A DNA stretch of 64,000 nt from an uncultured Verrucomicrobiales bacterium. GTDB lineage: Bacteria > Verrucomicrobiota > Verrucomicrobiia > Verrucomicrobiales > DEV007. Positions 32,202 to 41,045 of the stretch are shown one piece after another. Position numbers and translations under genes: made by a program. The DNA lies in the NCBI GenBank assembly GCA_937891465.1, contig CALAHF010000166.1:1-64000 (forward strand). Direction: 5' to 3'. The notes beneath the pieces were generated by a model. The model was not told the origin of the DNA, did no database searches, and was given only the letters and a program-made list of their open reading frames with translations. Positions within the stretch are counted from its first letter, which is position 1. Every line of letters starts with the position of its first letter.

Positions 32202-34595
32202 ATGAAAAATATTTCCCTTTGGCTTTCCTCTGCCTTGGTTCTCGCAAGTTCCATTGGAGTTGCTGCAGAGCCTTCCAATCCGTCTCAAAAAATCGATGCC
32301 CTCGTCGCAGCCGGTCTGGAGAAAAACGGAATCAAACCGAATGCCGCGATTTCTGACGAAACCTTTCTACGGCGCGTCTATTTGAATATCGGCGGGCGGA
32401 TTCCCACCATCGAAGAAGCGGAAAAATTTCACTCCAGCGCCTACGAAAATAAGCGGGAACGGCTCATTGATGATTTGGTCGGCTCTGAAGCCTATGCTTC
32501 CAATGCCTACCACTTCTGGGCGGATATTCTGCGGGTGAACGACGAGGTCGATGGCGCAGCCAAAAGCGCCTATCAGCTGTGGATCAATCAAGCCATTCGT
32601 GAAAACAAGCCGTATGACCAAATGGTCCGCGACTTGGTCACCGCTTCCGGAAAAATCTGGGAGAACGGAGCGACCGGCTACTACTTTCGCGATCGCGGAA
32701 TGCCGCTCGATAACATGTCGAATACTGTCCGTGTCTTTCTCGGAACTCGCCTGGAATGCGCTCAATGCCACAACCACCCCTTCGATAAGTGGACCCAGAT
32801 GGACTACTACGAAATGGCGGCCTTCAGCTTCGGAATGAACGCGAAGAACTACCGTTCCCCCAATCGGGACCTCGTCAGAACAGAACTCGAGAACCGCGCC
32901 ACCGCCGCCTACGCAAAAGAAACATCGCGGCTTTCAGGAAACGAAAACTTTCCTGAAATGAAAAATGAACGCCAGCTTGAACAGGCCTTATCGATAGAGC
33001 TTCCAAAGGCTGGAAAAAACAAAAAGCGCAAAGACAAAGGACGTGGAAAAATTCCCGCTTTTCTCGAAGCCAACAACATGTCGAAAGAACGCTTCCGCGA
33101 AATTGCCGAGGCAGGATTTGAAGTGGCTAATGCCGAACGCGGCAAAACCAAAGTCTTTCAACAAGTCATCAAGGAACTCTACGATCCATTGCAGTATACC
33201 AATGTGACGGCGAACACTCAGTCGGCTCCCAAACTTCCCCACGATTATCAGTATTCAGACGGCAACCCGCATCAGGAAATTCAGCCAAAAGCCATGTTTG
33301 GTGCCGCCATCGATCCTGCCAATCTCGATGACGATAAAATCAACGCCTACGCCTCGTGGATGACATCACGGGACAATCCGACGTTTACCAAAGTCATCGT
33401 GAACCGGCTCTGGAAAGAAGTCTTCGGCCTTGGAATTTTTGAACCGGTCGATGATCTGACCGATCATGTAAAACCCGCAAATCCTGAACTGCTTGCCTAT
33501 CTTGAAGTGTTGATGAAAGAGCTCGACTACGATGTTCAAGCTTTCCTCAGCACACTTTACAATACCGAAACTTACCAGCGCAAAGCCGATCAAGGCGAAA
33601 TCGTCCTGGGAATGCCCTTTCATTTTCAGGGACCTGTTTTACGCCGGATGTCAGCCGAGCAAATGTGGGACTCACTCGTCGCCCTCGCGCTGCCCGAGTC
33701 CGACAACTATCGCCCAGATCTGAAACGACAGCTCGCTGCCGTCGAAAAGGTTCGCCAGATTTACATCAGCCTCGAGGACCGACCGACTGAAGACTTTATG
33801 GCGATGCTCGAAGAATTAGCCCCCGCGCTTAAGGGAAAAGGCGATTCAGACAAGAAAATCCGGGCCGCCATGGTCGAGGCGAAAAACGCCGGAGACGACG
33901 CCAAATTCAATGAGCTCCGCCGGAAACTAAAAAACACAGGCAACAATTTAAGGCAAAAAATATCCGAAATCGCCTACATTCACCTCAACAAGAAAATGGA
34001 TGGAGCAGATTTGCTACTTGCTCTGGGGATGAACGAAGTTGCCGCCGGAATGATGAATAGTGACAAAGCCACCATAGCTTCGCAGGAAAATGCGGTGGTG
34101 ACCAGCTTGCCGAAAATCGATTTCAAAAAAAGCGATATGCCGGAAGGCCTCAGCAAATCCGAAAAGAAAAAATGGGCGATCAGTCAGAAAGCTGATTACA
34201 AGACCTACACCAGCCTTATTAGCGGGATGGCTCGCGCTTCTGAACTTCGCTCCCCCGCCCCGCGCGGACATTTCCTGCGCGACTTTGGTCAGTCCGATCG
34301 TGAAGTCATCGAAAATGCTGCCGATCACGCCTCTGTCCCACAAGCGTTGAATTTGCTAAACGGCCAAATGGTAGAAGCACTCACCAATAAATACTCAACC
34401 TTCGGGCAGCGCGTTCATGCTGCAGGTGATGTCGAAGAAAAGACGCGCATGATTTTTCAAGCCATGCTCACTCGCCAACCGTCTAAAAAAGAACTCGAGC
34501 TCGTCAAAAGCGAAGTCGCAAATTCCGGAGATAGCGCCTACGAAGGCATCGTTTGGGCGCTGCTGAACACGCAACAATTTATGTTCGTGCAGTAG
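32202..34595 (+). CDS. Exported DUF1549/DUF1553 protein
   Basis: About 797 residues from the Met at 32202 (MKNISLWLSSALVLASSIGV, cleavage near GVAAEP); the frame extends 16 codons upstream but without a signal-like start. DUF1549 covers the first 250 residues: DETFLRRVYLNIGGRIPTIE, KRERLIDDLVGS, and CAQCHNHPFDKWTQMDYY with a heme-like CxxCH. DUF1553 covers the second half: NPTFTKVIVNRLWKEVFGLG, EFL-type LLAYLEVLMKELDYDVQAFL, RRMSAEQMWDSLVAL, and a C-terminal PSKKELELVKSEVAN, ALLNTQQFMFVQ. A Lys-rich insert lies near 270-310. Such genes are normally followed by a DUF1501 partner; none is present here. Confidence 0.88.
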   Translation: MKNISLWLSSALVLASSIGVAAEPSNPSQKIDALVAAGLEKNGIKPNAAISDETFLRRVYLNIGGRIPTIEEAEKFHSSAYENKRERLIDDLVGSEAYASNAYHFWADILRVNDEVDGAAKSAYQLWINQAIRENKPYDQMVRDLVTASGKIWENGATGYYFRDRGMPLDNMSNTVRVFLGTRLECAQCHNHPFDKWTQMDYYEMAAFSFGMNAKNYRSPNRDLVRTELENRATAAYAKETSRLSGNENFPEMKNERQLEQALSIELPKAGKNKKRKDKGRGKIPAFLEANNMSKERFREIAEAGFEVANAERGKTKVFQQVIKELYDPLQYTNVTANTQSAPKLPHDYQYSDGNPHQEIQPKAMFGAAIDPANLDDDKINAYASWMTSRDNPTFTKVIVNRLWKEVFGLGIFEPVDDLTDHVKPANPELLAYLEVLMKELDYDVQAFLSTLYNTETYQRKADQGEIVLGMPFHFQGPVLRRMSAEQMWDSLVALALPESDNYRPDLKRQLAAVEKVRQIYISLEDRPTEDFMAMLEELAPALKGKGDSDKKIRAAMVEAKNAGDDAKFNELRRKLKNTGNNLRQKISEIAYIHLNKKMDGADLLLALGMNEVAAGMMNSDKATIASQENAVVTSLPKIDFKKSDMPEGLSKSEKKKWAISQKADYKTYTSLISGMARASELRSPAPRGHFLRDFGQSDREVIENAADHASVPQALNLLNGQMVEALTNKYSTFGQRVHAAGDVEEKTRMIFQAMLTRQPSKKELELVKSEVANSGDSAYEGIVWALLNTQQFMFVQ

Positions 34596-34620
34596 CCAGA
34601 GTCGGCGGAAGAAGAAAAAA

Positions 34621-34680
34621 CGAAGACAGCGCGGCCACCGGTTCCCCCTCAGAAACCGTGGCCGCAATGTGCTGTCTTCT
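34621..34680 (-). terminator. Long hairpin, intrinsic terminator for the minus strand
   Basis: The arms GAAGACAGC-GCGGCCAC-c-GGTT and AACC-GTGGCCGC-(5 nt)-GCTGTCTTC give about 21 bp. On the minus strand it is followed by GTTTTTTCTTCTTC. It ends transcription from the VCBS-like gene whose stop is at 34767, and may also slow transcription from the convergent DUF1549/1553 gene. Confidence 0.7.
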
Positions 34681-34766
34681 GTGTATTCGATCGAGCCATT
34701 TGATTTTAATTTCGCCGTTGCCCCAAGCAGTGGCGACAGAAGGTCGGGGTGCTCAATCTTCTCTTC

Positions 34767-35520
34767 CTACTGAATAAAATTAATCGTGACGTCTCCGCCT
34801 GAAATCCCCTCTTCTTCACCGATGTCAATTTGCTTTGCGTCCATGACATCAAAGGGAGCACTCTCGAAATAGGTAATTGCGCCGTTCGGCTGCAACGTCG
34901 CCGTCGTTCCAAAAAGTGAGTCAAATATTCCCTCCACTTCGAGTTCCCCTTCAACTGCTGTCTCAATAGTATCAAACCCGCGATCGCCGGAAACGGTCAC
35001 CTTCACTGCCTCCATCGCAAATCCACCTTCGCTATTCGAAATGGAATAGGAAAATACATCCTCTACCCTTCTTTCTTCTTCCTTCTTCCAGGCCGTCGAA
35101 TGCACCATTGGGATCGTACAAAATTCTACCCGTGGCTTTCAACGCAATCGTTGCCCCGGACTCCAGTAGCCAGGGCTGATCGATTCGTAATTTTTCCCCA
35201 CCGATTCGCACAGCAGACATCATGTCCTTGGGATCAAAATCCTTTACCATCAGCGCAATTGAAACGGGCGATGCAAAATCAGTTGATGCCCTGTCTGATC
35301 GCTCATTTAGCATTCCGACTACCGAAAACCAATTGCTGTCAGCCAATTCAATAATCGCTTCCTCTCCTACCCAGCGGGTTAAAAACGGCACCTCCTCTAC
35401 ATTTTGATCAACCACTGCAAACGTTTCTGTTTCGAAAACAAATAATGTGTCGCCAATTTCCGCCGATACGGCTTCGAAAGAAGCTTCGTCAGGATCAGTG
35501 GAAGAGACGTGAATATTCAT
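34767..35520 (-). pseudogene. VCBS/cadherin-like protein split by a frameshift in a polypurine tract
   Basis: The 5' part (start MNIHVSST at 35520) runs to GATIALKATGRILYDPNGAF then DGLEE and then becomes nonsense. The other frame picks up with RRVEDVFSYSISNSEGG. In VCBS repeats, ILYDPNGAFDGLEEGE is followed by DTFSYTISDSNGG, so the two frames belong together; the join lies in the GAA/AGA-rich tract at about 35075-35095. The rejoined protein is about 250 residues and continues AVKVTVSGDRGFDT and ATLQPNGAITYFES to ITINFIQ-like ends. It has no signal peptide, so it may be a piece of a once larger surface protein. Slippage in the tract, decay or a sequencing error are all possible. Confidence 0.55.
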
Positions 35521-35762
35521 TGACGGATGAGGGTTAAATGAAAAACGGGAAGAAGATTTGGAACGTTGCACTAATTTATGAAAATTATGATATTTACATC
35601 AAAAATGCCATTCTGCAGCTTATATCAAGACTTTTTTGATCTGAATTCGTATTATTTTCTGATTTTTGAACACACCACTCCTGATTTGATGTTGAAGACA
35701 GCCCCAAAATTGCGCCATCACATTCAGCCACGCGTTTTTGCGATTCCAGGAGGTTGACTCAT

Positions 35763-35806
35763 CGAACAAATCCTGTTGATTCGTCAGCGTTTTACGGTCC
35801 AATAGG
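35763..35806. repeat. Degenerate copy of the 43-nt palindromic repeat, copy 6
   Basis: Only the right half is well kept (CGAACAAATCCTGTTGATTCG, with TGACTCAT before it in place of TGTTCAT). It lies in the gap between the VCBS-like gene and def, 128 nt before copy 7. Confidence 0.5.
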
Positions 35807-35890
35807 AGCAGATCGCCAGATCAACCTTGGTAGCTCGCGCTCTGTCCAGCTTGCTGGACGAAGGGCCGAAGTTGTGCGACCACTTTGAAA

Positions 35891-35933
35891 CGACCCAATA
35901 GGGTCTGTTCATCGAACCAACCCTATTGGTTCG
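35891..35933. repeat. 43-nt palindromic repeat, copy 7
   Basis: One of the best copies: arms CGACCCAATAGGGT and ACCCTATTGGTTCG, inner TGTTC/GAAC. It ends 27 nt before the def start codon, so a hairpin would sit in the def leader. Confidence 0.85.
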
Positions 35934-35960
35934 AAAAGTCTCAATTCCTCATCACGTTTA

Positions 35961-36512
35961 ATGATTCTCGAAATCGTCAATTACCCAGCCCCCGTGCTCC
36001 GCAAAGTTGGAGCTCGCGTCGAAGATGTCACGCCCAAGATCGAAAAGCTCGCTGAAGACATGATCGAAACCATGTACGAAGCCAAAGGCGTCGGCCTCGC
36101 AGCACCTCAGATTGGTAAATCCCTCCAGATGGCGGTGATCGATGTATCATTCGACGAAGAGTGCATTTCCTACCTCCGCGTGAACGGAGAAGACGCCGAG
36201 CTCGAAGACATCTGCCCGCTTGTATTCATTAATCCCGAGATCAAACCGCTCGGCGAAAAAGAGACCGACATCGAAGGCTGCCTCTCGTTTCCCGATTTAC
36301 GAAGCGAAATCACCCGCCCCGGCGAAGTGAAAGCTGAAATGACCCTCCTCGACGGCTCCACCATCACCATCGAAACCGACGGGCTTTTCTCCCGCGCGAT
36401 TCAGCATGAAGTCGATCACCTGTTCGGAAAGCTCTTCATCGACCGGATGACCAGCGTTCGTAAACTCGCGATCAAGCGTCAGTTGAAGGAATTGCAGGCT
36501 GAGTATGGGTAG
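35961..36512 (+). CDS. def: Peptide deformylase
   Basis: A 183-residue cytoplasmic metalloenzyme that removes the formyl group from the N-terminal methionine of new proteins. All three family motifs are present: GVGLAAPQIG (about 44-53), EGCLSFP (about 107-113, cysteine metal ligand), and QHEVDHLFGKLF (about 150, two histidine ligands and catalytic glutamate). It starts MILEIVNYPAPVLRK as usual. It stands alone, with no fmt partner downstream; a 43-nt palindrome lies in its leader region. Confidence 0.97.
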   Translation: MILEIVNYPAPVLRKVGARVEDVTPKIEKLAEDMIETMYEAKGVGLAAPQIGKSLQMAVIDVSFDEECISYLRVNGEDAELEDICPLVFINPEIKPLGEKETDIEGCLSFPDLRSEITRPGEVKAEMTLLDGSTITIETDGLFSRAIQHEVDHLFGKLFIDRMTSVRKLAIKRQLKELQAEYG

Positions 36513-36845
36513 AGTCAGAATTCACTCGGTTGATGAATTTTCTAAAACGTTTCTTATCCCAGACAGCCATCATTTTTGATGGCGAAGAAACACTTTGCAA
36601 AAAAGGAAGTTTGCGAGGGAAGCAATTGGTGTAGGTAGAAAACGTTTTTATACGGGCTGGACTGAAAACTGGAGAGATTTGGATAAGTTCAGAAAGAAAG
36701 ATTACATTTTCGAAAAACATTCCGAAACGAATCCATCAGGGCATTCGGAATTGTTTGTGATTAGCTAACAAGTTTTACTGATACAACGTTCCAACACCTG
36801 GAATTTGCCCCCGCGAGCAATCCTCTTCGAATCACTGCCCCAGCA
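36513..36845. other. Gap after def, no gene supported
   Basis: An open plus-strand frame of about 55 codons up to 36770 reads WRDLDKFRKKDYIFEKHSET and ends SELFVIS, which looks protein-like, but no start codon or ribosome site fits and no family is recognised. It could be the 3' stub of a lost gene. Confidence 0.35.
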
Positions 36846-37547
36846 TCAACCGACCGCCTCGCGGCCATGTTCCCGCTCGTCGTCGGCGAGTTTATCCTCG
36901 TCGATTTTCACAGTGATCTTACTAACAGTGGTATTCCTCAAAACAGGCAAACCGCCATCTTCGTTTTGCATGCCCTCAATCGAAAGCAGCGTTTTGGCAA
37001 CGGCTTGCATCGTTCCCGAGGCCGTAATTTCAAACGAGTCGTCGGCGCTGACTGCACCTAACTTCGGAGATAGTCCCGCTTCATACGGAATTCCCTTCAG
37101 CGTTCCGCGACCGGCTTCGATGATGAGGTAACCAGCGCTTTCCACAAACGGAACCCACGTGTCGGGATCTTCGCCGGTGTGATGCCCGATCGTCAGTTCG
37201 GTATCTCCGGCTTTGAACGGCTCATTAGCCGATGCACCGCGACTCCAAAACTGAACCCAATGATCGGAAAACGACGTCTGCATTTGGCCGATGACGACAG
37301 GATTGGCGTAACTCTGCTGAGGCGTCACCTCGCTGCCGAAGGTGAATCCATTCCACGCCGACGACGAATCGACCAGATCAACTTTTCCGACTTCCATTTT
37401 AGCTCCGTCATTGCCGAGCGAATAAGTGCCTTCTTCTAAAACGAAGGTGTGTATTTTCACATCGGCAACCGCTGTGGCCAGTCCATCCAGTCGCTGCACC
37501 GTGAGTTCATACCCTGCCGAAGTGACAATGATTAAAGATAAGTGCAT
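36846..37547 (-). CDS. Beta-rich surface-type domain protein, function unknown
   Basis: 233 residues without a signal peptide. A central segment (SSSAWNGFTFGSEVTPQQSY, NPVVIGQMQTSFSDHWVQFW, ESAGYLIIEAGRGTLKGIPY) matches a domain type that in these bacteria occurs inside large secreted or calcium-binding surface proteins (W-x-x-V, then NPVV-x-x-x-x-x-T and VGY-x-x-x-EAG). The flanks, including an acidic C-terminus (DDEREHGREAVG), are unrecognised. Standing alone it is probably a fragment or a small relative of such proteins, similar in kind to the broken VCBS-like gene at 34767. The start MHLSLII is the first Met; no ribosome site decides it. Confidence 0.5.
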   Translation of the reverse strand: MHLSLIIVTSAGYELTVQRLDGLATAVADVKIHTFVLEEGTYSLGNDGAKMEVGKVDLVDSSSAWNGFTFGSEVTPQQSYANPVVIGQMQTSFSDHWVQFWSRGASANEPFKAGDTELTIGHHTGEDPDTWVPFVESAGYLIIEAGRGTLKGIPYEAGLSPKLGAVSADDSFEITASGTMQAVAKTLLSIEGMQNEDGGLPVLRNTTVSKITVKIDEDKLADDEREHGREAVG

Positions 37548-37761
37548 TCAGTATTAAAAAATATGAAAAACATAAAAATACCGGAAAATCCACTAAATTT
37601 AAAGATGCAAATCACAAATTTTACGGAAATTATCGTTTTTTATTTTCAATTTTGAGAAAACCGGGCGGATAATCGAGAACCAATCCGCCAGAGTTTGTCG
37701 CCCAAACAATGTTTCGACAAAATCGAGCAAAAATGGAGAGCCGCCCTCTTGTTTCAACAAT

Positions 37762-38091
37762 TCACACCGCGACCTGGATTTCGCCGTCTATTTCACGAAC
37801 CGGATACGTCTTAACTCCCTCACAGGCAGGACCAGACATCGCTTCTCCTGTCTCCAAATTGAACTCGGCGTAATGCCACGGACACATGACGCATCCTTCC
37901 CTAATCGGACCGAACGCGAGCGACGCATCAGCATGCGTGCACATTTCGTCCAGCGCGTGAAGTTTTCCTTCGTGACGAATCACGGCAACTCGAATCCCCT
38001 TCACCTCGTAACCGCGTCCACGCTCGTCGGCGATTTCCGACGAGAGGCCAACGGTTTGAAATTCTGGTTCGGTGGAATTCGCCTCACTCAT
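37762..38091 (-). CDS. Rieske-type [2Fe-2S] ferredoxin
   Basis: A 109-residue soluble protein with both Rieske cluster-binding boxes: CTHADASL (Cys and His) and CPWHYAEFNLETGE (Cys and His), spaced about 18 residues apart, with the flanking G-P-I-R-E-G pattern. It looks like the small electron-transfer ferredoxins of NirD/BphF type rather than the membrane cytochrome bc subunit, as there is no anchor. No oxygenase or reductase gene is adjacent, so its partner is unknown. It is divergent from the exported gene at 38158. Confidence 0.9.
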   Translation of the reverse strand: MSEANSTEPEFQTVGLSSEIADERGRGYEVKGIRVAVIRHEGKLHALDEMCTHADASLAFGPIREGCVMCPWHYAEFNLETGEAMSGPACEGVKTYPVREIDGEIQVAV

Positions 38092-38157
38092 GTGTATTAA
38101 ATTTTACACCGGAATTTGACTTGCCGCCCACCTTATTCGTCTATTTCTTAAACAAGG

Positions 38158-39213
38158 ATGAAGAAATTTCAGTTAACTGGATTGGTTTTGATACTTGCAC
38201 TATTCGCTCCGGCGATCATAGCGGGGGAGTCCGATCTGAAACTCCCGCCGATCTTGCAGCGGGAGTATGGGAAGGTGCTCGTAAGCCACGGCTGGGGTGC
38301 AAAAAAAGTGCGCTTCCACAATGGCATGAATCGGAAAAAGGGATCGACTCGAATCGTCGCTCCAAAATCAGCGACCGACGCGGAGGTGGCTGCTCTTCTT
38401 TTAAATGATTTCTGGGACGGAAAATTTCGAAATCAGGAACTGGCGGAATTTGCACCAATCAATCGTGAAGTATTCCTGAAACATGGAACCAGTAAATTGA
38501 CGGATAAAAAATCTGACGCGACCCAACTGATTTACGATTGGTGGAATGTGAGGATGGGCGTCCCGCTTCCGATCAGCAAAACCTACCAAATCGTGGCGAT
38601 TAATATTTACCACGACGACGGCGGATCGGAGGTCGGACATTTTTGCATCGGCGTTCGAAAGATCGGTGGTGATGCAGAAAATGACTTTGTGATCGACTTG
38701 CGTGCGCCCTGGACTGAAGACCGCGCCGCAACGATGGCTGAAGCAATCAATCACAACAATTCGCTGATCAACCAACTGATTCCCAACAATCTTTACGATT
38801 GGATGTGGACGCAATCCGAACTCCGCGGATGCCGGAATGAACTCTGGTTTTGCAATGTCTCAGACGCTCAAGTGCGATTACTTCAGACTATTCCTGCCCG
38901 CGATTCGACGATCAAAGTGGGTCCATTCCGCCCCTTAAAAAGCAACTGCGCATCACTTGGGAAATTGATCGTGAATCGAATTCTGCCGTTCGATATGCCA
39001 ATCGATAACTGCCGGACGATTGCTGATTTCCCCAAACCCGTGGCAAAAAAAATGGCAAAACGTTTTGGCGGAGAGCTTACTTTTGAAGTCTTGCGCGAAC
39101 ATCAGCGCGAAGGAACCCAACCCACTTCTGCCTCGAAAATTCATCGCGCTCAGCCAAGTCGCGCTGGCTCTATTGAGTTTTTGAAGTTGAAGAAGGTGCC
39201 GGAAATTAATTAA
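38158..39213 (+). CDS. Exported protein, possible permuted NlpC/P60-like (DUF4105-like) fold
   Basis: A 351-residue exported protein (signal peptide MKKFQLTGLVLILALFAPAI, cleavage near IAGES). I do not recognise a family with confidence. A hydrophobic strand with a histidine (SEVGHFCIGVRKIG, about 160) is followed about 100 residues later by a cysteine segment (LKSNCASLGKLIVNRILPF), the His-then-Cys order of permuted papain-like proteins such as DUF4105. If so it would be an envelope amidase or peptidase. The C-terminal 50 residues are basic and low in structure. It stands alone on the plus strand, 3' overlapping the convergent membrane gene by 8 nt. Confidence 0.5.
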   Translation: MKKFQLTGLVLILALFAPAIIAGESDLKLPPILQREYGKVLVSHGWGAKKVRFHNGMNRKKGSTRIVAPKSATDAEVAALLLNDFWDGKFRNQELAEFAPINREVFLKHGTSKLTDKKSDATQLIYDWWNVRMGVPLPISKTYQIVAINIYHDDGGSEVGHFCIGVRKIGGDAENDFVIDLRAPWTEDRAATMAEAINHNNSLINQLIPNNLYDWMWTQSELRGCRNELWFCNVSDAQVRLLQTIPARDSTIKVGPFRPLKSNCASLGKLIVNRILPFDMPIDNCRTIADFPKPVAKKMAKRFGGELTFEVLREHQREGTQPTSASKIHRAQPSRAGSIEFLKLKKVPEIN

Positions 39214-39628
39214 TCTCAGAGTGCGCCTGAATCGCATAGCTGCGCGAAAGGATCAGCGCGCAAAATACCATTCCGCAAAGAATTCCGGAAATGTATGATC
39301 CACTCGTAAAACTCACGTAAGTGAATCCTATCCAAAACAGCGCTAGCGGATAGATCGTAAGAATCAGCGAAATACCACTTAACCAGGGACGGCCCGAATC
39401 CCATAGGAATGACTTCAATTTTCCGAGTTCGCCATTTGGAACCTTTCCCAGAATCCAGCAGGCGATGGGAAAAATAAAAAGGAGGTAGAAAAACAGCGGG
39501 ATGGAAGCGCTATCTGCATCTGGCGGAAAAGCTCCATTGCGTTGGGTTTCAAAGAGCACACCTCCGAGAATCAATGGAGATAGATAAATCGGGATCGAAA
39601 TGAATTTTTTCGTCCGGTTAAATTTCAT
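39206..39628 (-). CDS. Small four-helix membrane protein, function unknown
   Basis: 140 residues with four hydrophobic segments (FISIPIYLSPLILGGVLF, IPLFFYLLFIFPIACWI, GISLILTIYPLALFWIGF, ISGILCGMVFCALILS) joined by short loops. No motif is recognised. It overlaps the 3' end of the convergent exported gene by 8 nt and lies 33 nt after the start of the acyltransferase gene region, so it may be read from the pyrH-frr transcript or from its own promoter. Confidence 0.55.
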   Translation of the reverse strand: MKFNRTKKFISIPIYLSPLILGGVLFETQRNGAFPPDADSASIPLFFYLLFIFPIACWILGKVPNGELGKLKSFLWDSGRPWLSGISLILTIYPLALFWIGFTYVSFTSGSYISGILCGMVFCALILSRSYAIQAHSEIN

Positions 39629-39661
39629 TCCCTCTTTTTGATATCGAGAATGATCCGTTGA

Positions 39662-40348
39662 TCACCGCTTCTCAGCAATCTCAATCGGTTGACGGTTTTT
39701 AACGATCTTCTTTTCTCCAAGCACACCATGCCAGTGAGTACAGGGATGAACGATGCAATCGCGCCCGAGAATTGAGCCGGGGCTGAGAACGGAATTGCAG
39801 CCCACTTCGGTCCGGTCTCCTACAATGGCTCCGAATTTATGAAGGCCGCTGTCATGGCCTTCGATCTTCACATTTTGGCGATCCAATCGAACATTGGAAC
39901 AGATCACACCAGCTCCGATATGGGCTTTGTAACCGAGAATCGAATCGCCAACGTAATTGAAATGCGGCACTTCGCAGTTGTCGAAAAGAAGGCAGTTTTT
40001 GAATTCGCTTGAGTTTCCGAGCATGCAGTTTTTGCCAACAATCACGTTTTCGCGAACGTAAGCTCCGCTGCGAACCGTCGTACCAGCACCAATCCAGGCC
40101 GGACCTTTGATCGTTGCAAATGCCTCGACGGTCGCGCCTTTAGCAATGAAAACGTCGTCACCAATCACGGCCCGCTCATCGACGTTTCCGAGAATGCGAT
40201 CTCCTTCCACGTTATCGAGTAAACCTTCAAGATGACCTTCAATTTTTGAAAGCGCCGACCAAATGGGCTCGTCAGCATCAAATACAGACGCATGCGCCGT
40301 GTGTTCGAAATCAAGAAATTCCGGCGCGAGGTAGCTTCGATCACTCAT
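39662..40348 (-). CDS. Hexapeptide-repeat (left-handed beta helix) acyl/nucleotidyl transferase-like protein
   Basis: A 228-residue protein dominated by I/V-G-x-x-x-x hexapeptides from about residue 55 on (AVIGDDVFIAKGATVEAFAT, IGAGTTVRSGAYVRENVIVG, ILGYKAHIGAGVICSNVRLD, VGDRTEVGCNSVLSPGSILG). The order and the NCLLFDNCEVPHFNYVGDSIL segment resemble the C-terminal acetyltransferase half of GlmU-type and related sugar nucleotide enzymes, without the pyrophosphorylase half. It would act as a trimer on an amino sugar or similar acceptor; the substrate is open. It is encoded just downstream of pyrH and frr on the same strand. Confidence 0.8.
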   Translation of the reverse strand: MSDRSYLAPEFLDFEHTAHASVFDADEPIWSALSKIEGHLEGLLDNVEGDRILGNVDERAVIGDDVFIAKGATVEAFATIKGPAWIGAGTTVRSGAYVRENVIVGKNCMLGNSSEFKNCLLFDNCEVPHFNYVGDSILGYKAHIGAGVICSNVRLDRQNVKIEGHDSGLHKFGAIVGDRTEVGCNSVLSPGSILGRDCIVHPCTHWHGVLGEKKIVKNRQPIEIAEKR

Positions 40349-40402
40349 CGGAGATTGGACTGGGATAGATCACACTTCGACCGCCGGTCGAAGCTACGGT
40401 GA

Positions 40403-40969
40403 CTAGACCGTCATAATCTCTTTCTCTTTATGGTCGAGATGTTCATCGATCGACTTCACGTATTTGTTGGTCAAATCCTGAACGGTGCTCTCGTGATCAT
40501 GAAACGCGTCCTCGGTGATCGACTTATCTTTGAACGCCGTTTTCAGCTTATCATTGCCGTCTTTCCGGGCGGCCCGAATACGAACACGACCTTGTTCAGC
40601 CATGTCTTTCACGAGTTTCACGTATTCAACACGACGCTCTTCCGAAAGCTCGGGAATCGGCAAACGAATCAGTTTTCCCTGAACATTCGGAGTGATTCCG
40701 AGTTTGGATTCTTTTAAACCGCGCTCCACATCCGCCATGACACTGGGGTCGTGCGGCTGAACTACGATCAGTCGTGGCTCCGGAGTAGAAATCAGCGCGA
40801 TGTTTTTAAGCGGCATGTTTGATCCGTAGGACTCCACCTTGATGCTGATGTTTTCCACCAGCGCAGGGCTCGCTTTTCCGGTGCGGACTGCGGACATTTC
40901 GCCAAGCAGATAGTCCACCGAGTGTTGCATCGCATCTTCGGTTTCAAAAAGAATTTCGTCAGGATTCAT
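40403..40969 (-). CDS. frr: Ribosome recycling factor
   Basis: A 188-residue protein of normal length. It contains the triple-helix and beta parts of RRF: VDYLLGEMSAVRTGKASPAL at the start, LIVVQPHDPSVMADVERGLK, LGITPNVQGKLIRLPIPELSE, and LVKDMAEQGRVRIRAARKDG. It splits the post-termination ribosome together with EF-G. It lies 76 nt downstream of pyrH on the same strand, the conserved order in many bacteria. Translation ends in an acidic/lysine-rich helix (DHKEKEIMTV). Confidence 0.97.
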   Translation of the reverse strand: MNPDEILFETEDAMQHSVDYLLGEMSAVRTGKASPALVENISIKVESYGSNMPLKNIALISTPEPRLIVVQPHDPSVMADVERGLKESKLGITPNVQGKLIRLPIPELSEERRVEYVKLVKDMAEQGRVRIRAARKDGNDKLKTAFKDKSITEDAFHDHESTVQDLTNKYVKSIDEHLDHKEKEIMTV

Positions 40970-41045
40970 CGTTATAAATAGTAAGTTTTCAGTGCGTAGT
41001 ATTCAGTTTTCAGCCGGTGAAAACCAGTAAAAAATTTCGAAGTTC

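Noticed and set aside
36597-36770. Protein-like plus-strand frame WRDLDKFRKKDYIFEKHSET
   Set aside because: No start codon in frame and no family; noted only as a possible gene stub.
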